64,000 nt of DNA, from positions 186,001-250,000 of the forward strand of contig JBBHKE010003555.1 in the NCBI GenBank assembly GCA_037447655.1, written 5' to 3'. A program made the position numbers and the translations under genes. Below, piece after piece: positions 32,445 through 44,073 of the stretch. The notes below the pieces were generated by a model, which was given only the letters and a program-made list of their open reading frames with translations, did no database searches and was not told the origin of the DNA. This DNA comes from Zygnema cylindricum (taxonomy: Eukaryota > Streptophyta > Zygnematophyceae > Zygnematales > Zygnemataceae). Position 1 is the stretch's first letter. The number at the start of each line of letters is the position of its first letter.

Positions 32445-34465
32445 CTAGAAATCTACAGTCTTCTCGGACGAGTCTTTTTTGGGAGGGAGAACTGTTGGGG
32501 AAGCGAACCCATGAAGTCCTTTACTTTCATGAACCCATCCGGATTTCACCAAAGTCAAGACTTTAGCCGTGATGAATTATTTTTCCTTAAAACTGAGAGG
32601 ATCTGCTTCTACCAAACAGTAGCCGTCTCGTCGATCAAATCGATTCGGAAAGGTGTTCCTTTGTAAATACCGGCATCTGTTTCTAACCATGAGAACACCT
32701 GCTTGTTTTTGGCCAAAAGCTCGAAGAGCCGCGCCTTCTGTTGAGGATCCAACTGCTCCCCAAGTATCCAATCCATTTTCCTAGTCTCTAGAGTAGCCTA
32801 AGCCTCCGGCGCTCTACCCTAAAGGTTAATGTTGAATTCCAATTCTACCGGTGGATCTGCCTCTACTCTTCCCGCTATGACGCTACTGCTGACAACTTCC
32901 GCTAAGTTATCGCCATCTGAGCCGGCGCCCCCCCGACAGGGAAAACCTGTGGTGGTGAAATTTGATTTTTTCTTCTCGTTTCTCTCCCCCCCTCAAGCTG
33001 CAAAGTTGTCTGCATCGCTAACAACTGAGGAGCTTGATGGTAAATAGCCCTAGATTCCAGGGACTTGAGACTGGAAAAGGCGAGTGCATGCTTGAATATC
33101 CATGTGATCGAATTGAAATCCATACTCTGCCCAATTAGGCTGCACCTCTGAAGGCTTAAAATACCTGGTGCTGCCGTGGTGTCTTTATGAAATCCCATCG
33201 CTTCTTCTTGTTTTGCAATCGTCGGTGTTGTCTAGATTCCCCCCTTACTGTCAAAAATCTTTCCCGCTGCTCCTTTTTGATAAGTGTGGCTGTGAGGGAA
33301 AGAAACGAAAGTCGGGAGTGCTCTCCGTGGTAATCCCGATTTGTTGCATTGAAAGAAAAGGAGAGCGCTTTGGTTGCGTCACAGGGGTGGCCATCCTGCC
33401 ATCCCCAAGTATTTGCTGCACCAAATTCTGCGGGTCACGAATTTCCTTGTCCAACAATCATTGGAGTACTGGAAGTGGGATCATATTCGTCCAATATATC
33501 CTTACTCTGTGTGCACGGGATCCCATTTGTGTGGCGTCCAAAACCAAGGGAGCTCCTCAAATCCGGGTTACGTGATTCTAGCTGTGCGCCACCTGTTTCC
33601 TTTTATTATCTCCCGGGTTGACATTCTCTAGAACGTAGCCCACCGGTGTGTTTTGGAGTTGTTAAAGCCACGTGATTAATTCTATCATCTACTGAAATGT
33701 TCCACTTCTGCAGTCTTGATGCCCTTTTCCTTCTCTCGCTTGGGGGTATCCTTGACAAGGCCAACCTGCTAACACCAAATCGACTCGTCCCAAATGGCTA
33801 GATGGTGCGCCATGATGTTTTCTACATTTTGGGGAAGACTTTAGTGAGCTTTGGAAAAGGCGGTCATTGGAAGTTGTTGAGGATATAGGTGATGAAGTTG
33901 ATGGAGACGATGATCGCTTACAGCCCGCGCCTCGGTTGATATTTTCACGGCTGCGTATGACTCCACAAGATATCTTGTTCGCAAAACCGCTTCGAAATCA
34001 GAACTAATTCTCGAAAATATAGATAAAATACGTAGTCCGCAATCGGGGACTGCCAATGACACCTCTTGTCGATTGAACTCCTCGTTACCGGACTTGGGTT
34101 TGGATGCATTAGACAGTGGTGTAGAAACTGCTTCCTTCAATGTTAAGGCTGAACAAGCCTTATCCACTCCCCGCCGGAGTTTTCCTACCTGGAATAATAT
34201 ATTCTTATATTCCTTTTCCCACCGCTTGGAAATTGGGAATTGCTGGATTTCTTTCGCGATATCTGTAGAACTGCCTAACAGTTCCGTCCGAGATGATGTA
34301 GTGTACATCGGGTAGCAACCAGACACTGAGACATTTGTTTTCCCTTGGTCCATAAATCTAAAGGAACCACCACTTTCGTTCCTTCCGAATTTTCGCGGTC
34401 TAGAACGGTACATTATTACTTCCACACACTCAAATTCATATTTAGCCGGGTCGAAATGGTCATTC
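32445..34465 (-). pseudogene. Degenerate gypsy protease-to-RT spacer
   Basis: Short ORFs such as 32577-32771 resemble the segment before RT, but many stops break the frame. ORF 33841-34515 is likely element-derived and I could not assign a domain. Confidence 0.45.
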
Positions 34466-34708
34466 CTAACAGAATTTCGAATTGAGTCCTTCCACAACCA
34501 AGAAGGGAAGCTCAATTTTCACCCGTTGGCCTCCGTCATCAGAAAACTCGTTTTCCATGGCCTTGATTATTCCATGGACTGGTTGACTGCCGCTGCTTAC
34601 GGTGCTTAAGAAGATATTACTAGGGCAGATTTCGGGCCGTAGGTTTTCGGGCATGTTTCGCAAAGCAAAGGTGGTGATGAGGTTGGGTAGCGCTCCGATG
34701 TCGACCAA
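34466..34708 (-). pseudogene. Gypsy aspartic protease-like segment
   Basis: The reading MVDIGALPNLIT matches the retropepsin active-site block, with Ile in place of the usual Ser or Thr after Asp. It sits between gag and RT as expected. No second catalytic motif is needed because retropepsins dimerise. Confidence 0.6.
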
Positions 34709-34753
34709 AACGTCGTGGTATCCCCCATACCCGTTGAGCTTGAATTTCCCTGT

Positions 34754-35230
34754 TCAGTTATTTATAAGAGCCATTGATAAGGCTTTGTAGTCCCTATCCA
34801 CTATAGGGGTTTTCGCATTGGTGAACAAAAAGATTGCGGTTGGCGGAGTTGTCGTGTCGACTCCCCCTTTTCCAGAGTGGATCTCCTTTCCAAATGCCTG
34901 AATGAGGATTTCTTCACGCAGGTTGTGGGAGGATGCTAGACTCTTCACGTGTGTGAGGGCAAATGACATGAAATGTCGGACTAGCATGACAACCAGTTTG
35001 GAGGAAGGAAGTATTGCTTTCAGTGAAGATGGGGATGAGTTTGGTTCGAGCAGATCCTGATCTTGTCCTTCTTTCTCACTCTCGAAGCCAGAATCTGGGA
35101 TTGGAGGTGTTTGGGGAGTGTCATTCTCCGGGTGTACTACCATATAGTTCTGAAACCAGTCGTGATTGTCTTTTTTTTCTCCTTCCAGTGACCCCTTCTC
35201 TCGTTGTTGTTGCAATTCGGTGTCCTCCAT
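34754..35230 (-). pseudogene. 158-codon ORF started by a solo LTR and running into gypsy sequence
   Basis: The first 20 bases, starting at the ATG (35230), are the terminus of the solo LTR at 35211-36250. From 35210 the ORF continues in gypsy gag/protease spacer sequence rich in acidic, Pro and Ser residues. It shows no known domain and there is no evidence that it is translated. Confidence 0.5.
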
Positions 35231-36250
35231 TGGACTACAGAATACAGGAAGCCTCTAGATAGTATTTAACTAACCCACTTTAAGCCACGACAACTGCTGC
35301 CCAAGAAGGCAAATTGACAATTTGACAGCACCCCTGTGCAGCCTGGACTCGCGTGAGTCCGTAGCAAAAAGAATCACTGAAAACGGCCAACCAGCCGATA
35401 AGTTATGAGGCAGTAAAAATGCCAATTTGTACAAACTCTCAAAGGGAGAGGTGACTACCTACCAAAATTTTCTAAGTCCTGATTCTCTGTAATAACTCTT
35501 ATCTACTGAAGTACAGACCAATCAGATTACTGTATCGTACACAAAAGTACTACTGCCGATGTACCTTTTGTACGGCCTATGTAAGACAAGGCTATTAAGT
35601 GGACGCGTGTCCGCTTTTCACTCGTCCGTACGTTCCTCGGAATTCCTATAACCGAATGTCATCTCTCCACGTGGCTCGAGGTCATGCCACGTCACAAAAC
35701 GCCAAAGTGACCACTCCGGGATTTCGGCGATGATGTGCGCTGTTGGATTTTATGCGAAACGCAATCTTAGCCGTAATAAATACTTGCGCGACATTTGTTC
35801 CGATGTCGAAAATAAAATGCGTGGTATCCGTTTCGAATTAGCGTCGTATGACGTACCTTATAAAACTGAATCTATGTACGCTGTATACAGTTCTAGTTAA
35901 ATGAATTTTATCCACGCAAACTAAATATATATCTATCACATACTATAGCACTTAGCATTGGTCTTAGTCAATTAGGATAAAGTTGACCGCTACCGGTCAA
36001 CTTGACGAACCGCAGGTACCGGTATCAAATCTTTGGTCCGTCAAGTATATTTTTAGTAACCTACTAAAAATAGCTGTCTGTTGAACTAAGGCAGCCATGG
36101 ATCAACTTGTCTCTCTTACCTTTCAGTGACTACAACAAGTATGGGAGCTAGAGAGCGGAGGTGGAGGCAGGCTGTCCGTCCTTTTTCCTTTTCTTTTATA
36201 AAAACATATTTAAACCTAGAAAATACTCTAGAAATCTATATATTTCAACA
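35211..36250 (-). mobile_element. Solo copia-type LTR, 1040 bp, target duplication GTTGT
   Basis: On the minus strand it begins TGTTGAAATATATAG and ends ATGGAGGACACCGAATTGCA. GTTGT flanks it on the plus strand at 35206-35210 and 36251-36255. It is inserted in the gypsy gag region, in the same orientation as the gypsy. Confidence 0.88.
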
Positions 36251-36255
36251 GTTGT

Positions 36256-39200
36256 TTCTCGTCTTGGTAATTTTCGAAACCGGGTGTCAATTTAGGTTTC
36301 GGAGGAAGAGATGGTGGGTGATTGGGTTTGTTGCCTAACCCGATGTCGTTGTTTAGCATTACTGCCCTTGGAATAAATGACAAAGGCCCCGTAGCTTTCC
36401 CGTTGTGATCCCTCTGACCCATTTTCTGCTTGTCTTGTCTTTGCATCGATGTCGAATTGCATAGTTGGCTGCGGTAGTCTTCCACCCCATCATTCCAAGC
36501 TCCAAACAAGAAGGTTTGGGCATGGTGGGCATTTGGGGTTCCAAATCCCAACCCAATAAGTCGTCATCGTTGGATCCCGTTGTGCCTTTAAGCTCAAGCT
36601 CCGTGAGCTTTTGTAACAACTCATGTTTTTGCATTTGGAGTCGTTGTGTTGCTGTTAGAGGAGCAAGCCGGGAAGATGATCCCTAGTGGAGGGCAGTCAA
36701 CTCTACAGCCATTGCGGTCAACTGCTGACTCAGCTGCTGTATGATGATCTCCGGCGTAAGCCTGGCCTTAGCAGTCGGGGCTCGATCAGATCTCTTTGGC
36801 GGGGGCATAAGTTGGCGCCCCTAACGGTAAAGAAGTTGGAGTGGGAGAGGGTTAACAATTGTTTCTCCTTCTCCAGTAAACAAAGCAAATTGCATCATTT
36901 CCTTGGGTACTCTATTTTTTCAGAAACATTGCCCTTCCTTGTGCCCCAGAATTCTAGAAGCTTTGCACTTAGCGCCCTCGGTGGTATATTTACCCCAGAT
37001 CTCGTTAGAGATCAAAGCGTCATCAAACTTTGGAAGTTTGATTTGCCGCAACAAAGATAGGGACATCTTAGAGGTTTAGCTCGGTGGAGTTGGACGGTAA
37101 GTTTCCTTCGTTACCTGGGTCTTGTCCTCTCCCCCTCCCTCCCTTCAACCTTTTTTGTTGTTTCAAAGGTCCTTTCTACCCGTTCCTTTTCCTATTCCTT
37201 CATGTTTGGTGCCTGCTCCGATTTCAGTTTCCGGATGTAGTGCTTCTACCCATGACCTGGTTGTTGACAATTTAGGCAATTATAGAGAAGCACTCGCTTG
37301 TCTGCTCCCATGGCTGGTTCTAACTCGTTGTCAGCCACTTGCTTCCCTTTAAGCTTCCGCAAAGCGTGAAGTTCAGTTTATTTCTCCTCACTCAAAGAGG
37401 TTTCCTTGGCAAATCCTGCAAAATTTGCCCGGGTCTTGCCGGTCACGGCCTTCTCCCTTACCTCATTGTGGACAAAGTGGTCATTTAATTTCATAGCCAC
37501 CAGTGAGATTTCCTTAGAGGAGGGATTCAAGTCCTGAATTGCCTGTCCGGCAATCCAGTTATCTAGAGGATTTTATCTTGTCGGTCTTAATGAATTACAG
37601 ACAGTGATAAAGTATTTAGTTGCCATTGCCAAAAGGTCAATCGTGGACAGTTTCGTTTTTTTCTAACAAAAGTTTGAAAGTTGGTTGAAGAGAGTTTGGG
37701 GAGTCTCATTCTTCAAGCATCGAAATTCTGTGAATTCCTTGATTGTTGACTCATTCTTCTCTATTTAGAGGAGTCTCCAGATATTTAGCAGAGTGGTACA
37801 AGGGTTCGGATAAGCAACCATGCGAGTTGCTGCCTGGGCTGCTTGAATGGCTTGCAGTTGGTTAACATAGGCACCTCCTAATGCCTGTTGTTTCATGTCC
37901 TGTGTGAAGGTAGGGGTCAAAGGGGTTGCAGCCGCTGCCGCTTATTCAGCCTTCGCTTGCAGGACTGCCGCATCAAGGGTTAGATCTGAGATCTTGATGC
38001 TAGGAGCCATCAAAAGAGGTTGACGCTCCTTGTAATCTACCAACGCCCCTCCAGAAAGGTCTCCGGAGGAGGGGTTCCTGAGATGGACGATGCGAAGTGT
38101 TTGTGAGGAGGTGAGTAAGCGGGGACGTGCTTGTAAGGTAAAACAGGCGACTGCGGAGACCCACGGACCGCTGCAGCGAGAGAAACGGATGGCAAAGGGC
38201 AGTCCCGCGCTTTGTAGTAGGTCCCAGGGAGTGAGAGGAATAAAGAGGAGGAGAAAATGGGAGATTTTGAGATGCTCTAAGAGGTGGAGAGGGGGGTGAT
38301 GACAGCCTCAGGGGAATGTGAATCCTCTCGTCCGGTTGCAACTCCACCAAAACCTCCAATGCCAAAGACACCTCCACCAAAACCAAAGTTTGCTCTCCCC
38401 GAGGATTAGCAATAGACTCAGAAGGTAAATCACCACCCAAACCCCTCGTGTTAGGTCCTATTATTTCCCCACCTTCCCGCTGAAGGGGAGGCTTTTGGCT
38501 AGGACCTGAGGAAGGAACGTCGGGATGTGTGCTTGCGAGAGGAGAAGTTCCCAGATCTGGTGCTTCGGCATGTGGCCTTGTCTCCGGTGTAAGAGGGGTC
38601 TCCCCGCTGAGAATCCCACTCATCTTACGCCGAGCTTCTCAAATAAGCATCAATTCATGTTCCCATACCTTTCTCCTTTCTACCTCCAAGGCCTCCCAAT
38701 CTACGGTGGCAGGTCCAGCCCTCGCCGTAGCTTGTCCCTGGGATTTAAGAACCTCCACTAGTTCCTTGGCCTTTTCGACAACTTTGTTGAGATCCGTTAT
38801 CCCCATCCCCGGAATTTCATGATCATTCAGTCTGGTCCGCCACCATCCCTTGGACAAATCTCCGGGACCGGTACCCGGAACCTCTCGATCATTTGGTTTA
38901 AATTGCCAGAGCCCTCCGGCAGGGCTGTCACGAGGTGGTGTAGGAGCAGGTTTCCTGGTTAAGGCTGACACAAGAGTTGGGGATGTCTCCTCTTTCGGAA
39001 GAGGTGCGAATCTCCCCTTGCTATCACGGTGGTCAAACCTCTTCCCCCTCAATGGATCTCGTGCTTCCCTCTCGATAGCACGTTCCCAGTACGAGGCCAA
39101 GAAGAGGTACGCCCTCGAAGGGTTTGCTGGCTGCGGTGTCCTGAAAGAAAGATAGGGGAGGGCAAGAATAGGGAGCTTTATGTGTTTGGTCCTGCACCGA

Positions 39201-39380
39201 CTTTGAAAAGTTGCTCTCCGAAAAACTGCTCAAAAGCTCCACCACCCCTCCCACGGGTCTAAACACTCTGACTCGATCTGTCCAGGCCCCTCTTTGTACC
39301 AACTCCTTCTTCATTTTCATCTCATCGAGGTCGTGAAGGGCAAGGAGTTCCTTATGATTTGGGTGACGTGGATCCGTCAA
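36256..39380 (-). pseudogene. Degenerate gypsy gag region
   Basis: Several overlapping minus-strand ORFs (39380-39033, 39100-38639, 38623-38000, 36634-36359) are rich in Pro, Glu and Lys and lie between the 5' LTR and the protease. No intact zinc knuckle is readable. Assignment as gag is by position. Confidence 0.55.
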
Positions 39381-39902
39381 AATCTCAGAGTCAATCTAGA
39401 TCTCGGCCTGGGGAATCTTAGATGTGGTGTGAAGCCTAACCTCCGGAAGAGGACCCTAATGGGGCTCCCTCTGCGCTTGCCGCTTTGGCCGGGCCCGTGG
39501 TGACACCCGGTTCCTTTCTTGGGCCTGAGCCCGGGCTTCTTTCCTTTCCTCAGCATAGATCTTAGCAGCCTCCGCCAAAGAAGGGTAATGTTCGGGAGTC
39601 AGACGAGGAGGAGGGGGACGAGAAGAAGCACTAGCCGGTTCCTTGGCGTGAGAATCAAAGACAATCTCCTTGGGTTCAGACTCCTCGGACTTTTGAGGCT
39701 GTCCCTATTTTAAAAGGCGCTCCTACCGACCTTGCTCTCGAGATCCGTTATCCAGAGTCCCTCCTCCCACCATGATGACGGAGGTAACAAGAGAAAGAGA
39801 AATGAATGTAAATAGAGCTCCCATCCAAAAAGAGAGCTTCCAAAGTCAAAGCTCTTATCCCCTCTAATCCGAGCGGAGAGGTGGCTTTTCAGTACTCTCT
39901 TT

Positions 39903-41078
39903 TGTCTACGGGAAGTCTGTCGCACGTGTTCCCTCAAAACCCATTGTCCTAATCGAAGGGGTTTCAATTTACGCCGGAACATTCACTCCAAAGCAAAAAG
40001 AACTTTAGACAAAGACACAAATGCACTACCACGTATATATATATAAATAAATATGATTGGCTTTCCAAATTTAACAATATCACGTTGCCCCAAAAAAGAG
40101 AAAAAAAGATAGAAAATGTGTAATGTAGCAAAGCAAGCTTAACATACCCCAGCAATCAACAATAACAATTAGAAAAAGGCGACCCCTCTCCGGATAGTAT
40201 CGTCAAAAGGTATGGTACTCTTGCAACCTTCGGTGTCCGCAGCTCAGAACCAATCATACTTTTTTTCGGTTCCAAACAGCAAAAAGTCTAGAACCACCCA
40301 AAAGGAAGTTAGTGCCAACTACCCGCCCAGACTCTGGTTTCCACAAAAGACAGATCCAAAACCAAGATGGCAATAGACTCAAAACAACACAAAGATTCTC
40401 CAAAAGAAGGTTTGTTGGAATTCTGAGGGTTTTCACAGGAGACATTACGAAAAAGCAACCTGTCTCCTTCAACCCCAATTGCCTTATACATCAAAGTTTG
40501 TCAAATTGCAGGTCCAAAAGTCAAAGCTACGCTATTAACCAATGAGTGGCAAGCAAATATAATAGAACTAACATGAGACAAAATAATCCGTATTACCCTC
40601 GGGGCAAAAAATTCTCCTCCGGGCTGCGGCTAGATGTGCGGGCGGAAGTAATTATTTGGTCCACTATAATAAAACAAAGTCTTGAAAAAGAACACTAACT
40701 TGCCAAACTTTGACCTAACGTAATTAATGGACCACGAGTCAGCTGAGACTCAACTAAATTCCTACTGACGGCTACCACATTATACTCTAAATGCAAATCC
40801 GAGAAGTTACGTGGCAATCCACAATATACCCCCCTACGGCGGCTTTTGGAAACTGGTCCCATGTAAGTAAATTGCAATCTTTGAGACCGTAGAACTTTGT
40901 CGTCCGGCCTCCGTTAGGCGTCAAATAAAGTGCGTTTCGCTCAGTTTAGGAAATAAAAGGATCTCGTGCGGCTTGGTGCAGTCACTCCTCCGTACTGTGA
41001 AGACCGTAGAGGGTAAAAAAAAAGGCTTGGAAATCCTTGGTGATATAAAGGTATGCCAAAAAAGCACATGAGCTTGAC
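39903..41078 (-). repeat. 5' LTR of the gypsy element, truncated
   Basis: It is collinear with 22022 to about 23200, sharing 'ctgcaaccttcggtgtccgc' with one change and 'ccaagatggcaat'. The last ~275 bp are missing, replaced by a copia gag fragment from about 41079. No obvious tRNA-complementary primer site follows its inner end. Confidence 0.83.
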
Positions 41079-41251
41079 AACGTTCCTTTCTCCTGTCTAT
41101 CATATGTGCCACCTCTTTGTCCTCTTCCACCAAAGTTGGGAGAGGGATCTTTCCCTCTCTCCTCATCACGCATCTGCCAATCAGCTCCTGTAGAAAACGC
41201 TTGAACACTTGGACTCCCTCTCCTAAGCCCTATGGTGCGATCTACCTCCAT
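40982..41251 (-). pseudogene. Chimeric ORF: LTR start codon, gag tail, gypsy LTR
   Basis: The LTR ATG (41251-41249) reads MEV, then gag-like DRTIGLRRGS and GADWQMRDEERGKDPSPNFG, then antisense gypsy LTR sequence. This is a relic of an internal deletion, unlikely to make a product. Confidence 0.6.
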
Positions 41252-43040
41252 GAGTCCTCAGAGTGTATAGCTTCCAAGAAGCCTCTAGGATAACCCTGAC
41301 CCCTTTGTGTTTCAGCAAGAATAACAGCCACCCTGGCAAACAAAAACTCTAACCAACTTCACCCTTGTGAAGGCAAGACTCCCCTAAGTTGATAGCAAAA
41401 AGAATCTTTGAATTTGCTCCCCTGAGCAGTAAGTGTTGTTCTGAGACAAGTGTTGGTACTGAAGATGAAGAAGATGCAGCAGTAGTCATCGTAGAACAAA
41501 TCAAGAGAGGAAGCTTCCACAAATACCGATGGCTGAACAACAACTTTGACAGACTATAACTTTCATAAAGACGCTCCAAACGTCCTGAAATATGCCACAA
41601 TGATAACATACAAAAAAACACACACTCAAAATTTCAATCAATTCCGCTCACAAATCTGTGAGATATGTAGAAATGAAATTACATAAAACTGAGTGTACGG
41701 TTTTCATATCATTTGTTCCTAAAAATCAAATTCAATAAGTCCTACTTTTATACACCGAAACTACACTAAGCTGTACGGAGGCATTCCAGGCGTACATCTA
41801 ACATTCTATCACAAATATTTACACCGAAGTTCAGACAACGTAAAGTGATAATGATCTAGTCACGCCTCGTCACTATTTGTTGGCGGCAGCTGTCAGCGGT
41901 CCGATTAGAGGATTCGGCACCGTAGAATTGACTTCACGAAGTCGAGTGGTCCTGCCGAATTTCCGTACGTCCACGGAGGACATACTCACGCATTCTCCCA
42001 AGTGACGACACGTGTCCCAAGTGTGAATGAACCGTGAACTCCCAACTTCACTGTCACACTAATTTCGGTAAGTACTGAACCGAACTCAACCAAAAATAGC
42101 TTAAGTCCTGAACACCTCTCTCTCACAGCTGAGGCATAAAGAGGACTAAAGCTTTCTAAAAACAATAGTAAGTTATGGAGGGTCAAAGTTGACCTTTTGT
42201 ACAGAAGCTCTCTGGGAGAGAGGGTCCTATCTTCTAATTTTTCTAAGTCCTATCTCTCTCACAGACTCTATCTATTGATGTACGGAGCCAATCAGATTAC
42301 TCCTCCGTACACAAAAGTACAGCTGTCGGTGTACTTTCTGTACGAACATTGTACGACATAGCCTAGATGTCGACACGTGGTATATCCGGATTCGCTCTTT
42401 TAATCCTTAGAGATGCCGCTATCCAATGTCATTCCGCCACGTGTCATCCGATATGGCGATGACCAAAAACCGCCAAAATCGTGTTCCGCGATCTCGGCGT
42501 TTAATTCCGGTTGTCCGATTAAATTCACATTCAATCGTAGCCGAAATAAATACATGCGCGGTATTCGTTTCGCTAAAGAAATAAATGCGCGGTATTCATT
42601 TTTTATCTGTACCGTAATCCGTTCTTTTACATTACTGGATCTATGTTTCCCGTAAAACTGTTTTAGTTAAATGAACTATCCTACGTATTAATGTTTAATT
42701 AATTATCAAACCCTACATTAAGTAACACTATGTCTAGACTTAATGGTTAAAGCTACCTGCTATCGGCTGCTTACCGTCCAGCAGGTTCCAGGATCAAATC
42801 ATGGAGGTATCACATATAATTTTAATAAATTAACCCCAAATTATAAATAAACTAATATATATATATCCCGTAAACCTCTGGATAGCCTAGGTAGTTATGG
42901 CTCTAGCTTCCTCTCCAATTTCTCAATGACTGCGACAAGTTTGAGAGTTGGAGAGAGAAGTTAGAGGTAGACTGCCTCAGCTTCTTTCTATATTTCTATT
43001 CAGACCTAGAAAATACTTTAAAATACCATTAATTTCTACA
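41079..43040 (-). mobile_element. Copia fragment: LTR fused to a distal gag piece
   Basis: An LTR (43040-41244 on the minus strand, starting TGTAGAAATTAATGG) is followed directly by the gag C-terminal piece LRRGSPSVQAF (41243-41079). The primer site and most of gag are missing. The LTR itself contains the 734-bp insertion at 41434-42167. It is joined to the truncated gypsy LTR at about 41078. Confidence 0.82.
41434..42167. mobile_element. Solo LTR-like insertion, 734 bp, target duplication GTAAG
   Basis: It interrupts the LTR's 'gagcagtaagttatgg' with GTAAG duplicated at 41429-41433 and 42168-42172. The termini TGTTGTT and AACAATA are near-inverse. It has no coding capacity and differs from the surrounding LTR family. 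Orientation is not determined. Confidence 0.8.
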
Positions 43041-44073
43041 AGAGGTGCCACAAAAACGTTTCCCTCCAAACCCAGGTGGAGGTGGGCATCGAATTTGTCC
43101 AAACACTATGCCTCATACATGCTTCTCAAATATTTCTCCCTCCATTATCCTTTCCCAATATAAAAAGTCTGATCCATCAAATATGGGCACCCTAGAGGGT
43201 GGGCCCATAACCTAAAATTATATGGTCTCCATTGACCCACAAAATGAGCAACATATTTAGAGCGTCTATGATAATATTTGGCCCTTCCACTTTCCCACTG
43301 AATAAGTGCCACCTAGGCACACAAATATTTTGACCACTCCCACCCATGTGAGGATAAGACTCCTTTGATTCAAACCCAAAAAGAATCAGTGAATTTGCTC
43401 CTTTGAGGAGCAAGTTATGGCTGGTCAAAGATGACCTTTATAGTTCCAAGTTCTCTTAGAGAGAGGTACCTAAATATCACTAAGTCTTGATCTGCCTACT
43501 CACGACTACCTATTACTAAACCCTAGTCCAATAGAAACACTATATAGTACAAGAAGGTACAATGGGTGATGTTCTTATTGTACGTCAATTGTACGACATG
43601 GTCTACAAGGTGACACTTGTCAAATCGGGAGCCATGGTTCCTCCTCCCATCTTTTACGGTATCAAATAATGCGGCGCCACGTGGCACCACGTGACGCAAT
43701 CTCAAAATGTCGCCAAAAGCTCACTTCGAGTGGCGACTACAATGCTGGTCGTCCGATCAAATCATATATTACACAGTTCAGATTCTCGTAAATGCATAAA
43801 TTGTTCATCTTCGCTAAGTTGGTGTTAATTAGCCGTCGCAGTATTGTTTATAGATCTTTGAAATCTGTCAGGTGTATCGTTTTGGTAACGCCTGAACCAC
43901 TGACCTAGGTTCAATTCTGGACGTATGCAACATTTTTGTAAAATATCCTCAGCTTCAAATTCTGCCACTTTATAAATATGGGGGCAGCCATGGCAAGCCT
44001 TTGATCCTCACTCTCTCTCTTTAAAGTAAAACAAAACAAAAAAAGTGAACTATTTAATTACCTCTTTTCAACA
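43041..44073 (-). mobile_element. Truncated copia A relative: LTR, primer site and gag start
   Basis: The LTR (44073-43213) begins TGTTGAAAAGAGG and ends in ATTTTA. The primer site is at 43212-43198. Gag remnants (VPIFDGSDFLYWERIMEGE, with stops) run to 43041, where the LTR at 43040 cuts in. G-boxes lie at 43678-43683 and 43688-43693. Confidence 0.85.
43198..43212 (-). promoter_or_regulatory. Primer-binding site, exact initiator tRNA-Met anticodon-region complement
   Basis: GGTTATGGGCCCACC follows the LTR. All 15 bases are complementary to GGTGGGCCCATAACC of plant initiator tRNA-Met as I recall it. This is the best-preserved copy in the window. Confidence 0.78.

Larger units (their letters stand above)
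22022..41078 (-). mobile_element. Ty3/gypsy retrotransposon, nested and degenerate
   Basis: Read on the minus strand, the order is 5' LTR (39903 to about 41078, truncated), gag region (about 39380-36256), protease (34708-34466), reverse transcriptase (32444-32098, resuming at 25887), RNase H (to 25278), integrase (24580-23777), a G-rich polypurine tract (about 23476-23490) and the 3' LTR (23475-22022). Protease-RT-RNase H-integrase is the Ty3/gypsy order. Two insertions split it: copia A at 25893-32092 and a solo LTR at 35211-36250. Stops and frameshifts are frequent and the element is dead. The outer 5' LTR end is lost at the junction with a copia fragment. Confidence 0.88.

Noticed and set aside
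31190-43212. Genuine tRNA gene at the GGTGGGCCCATAACC matches
   Set aside because: Only the anticodon-arm segment is present, always directly beside an LTR. No acceptor stem, D arm or T arm surrounds it, so it is a primer site.
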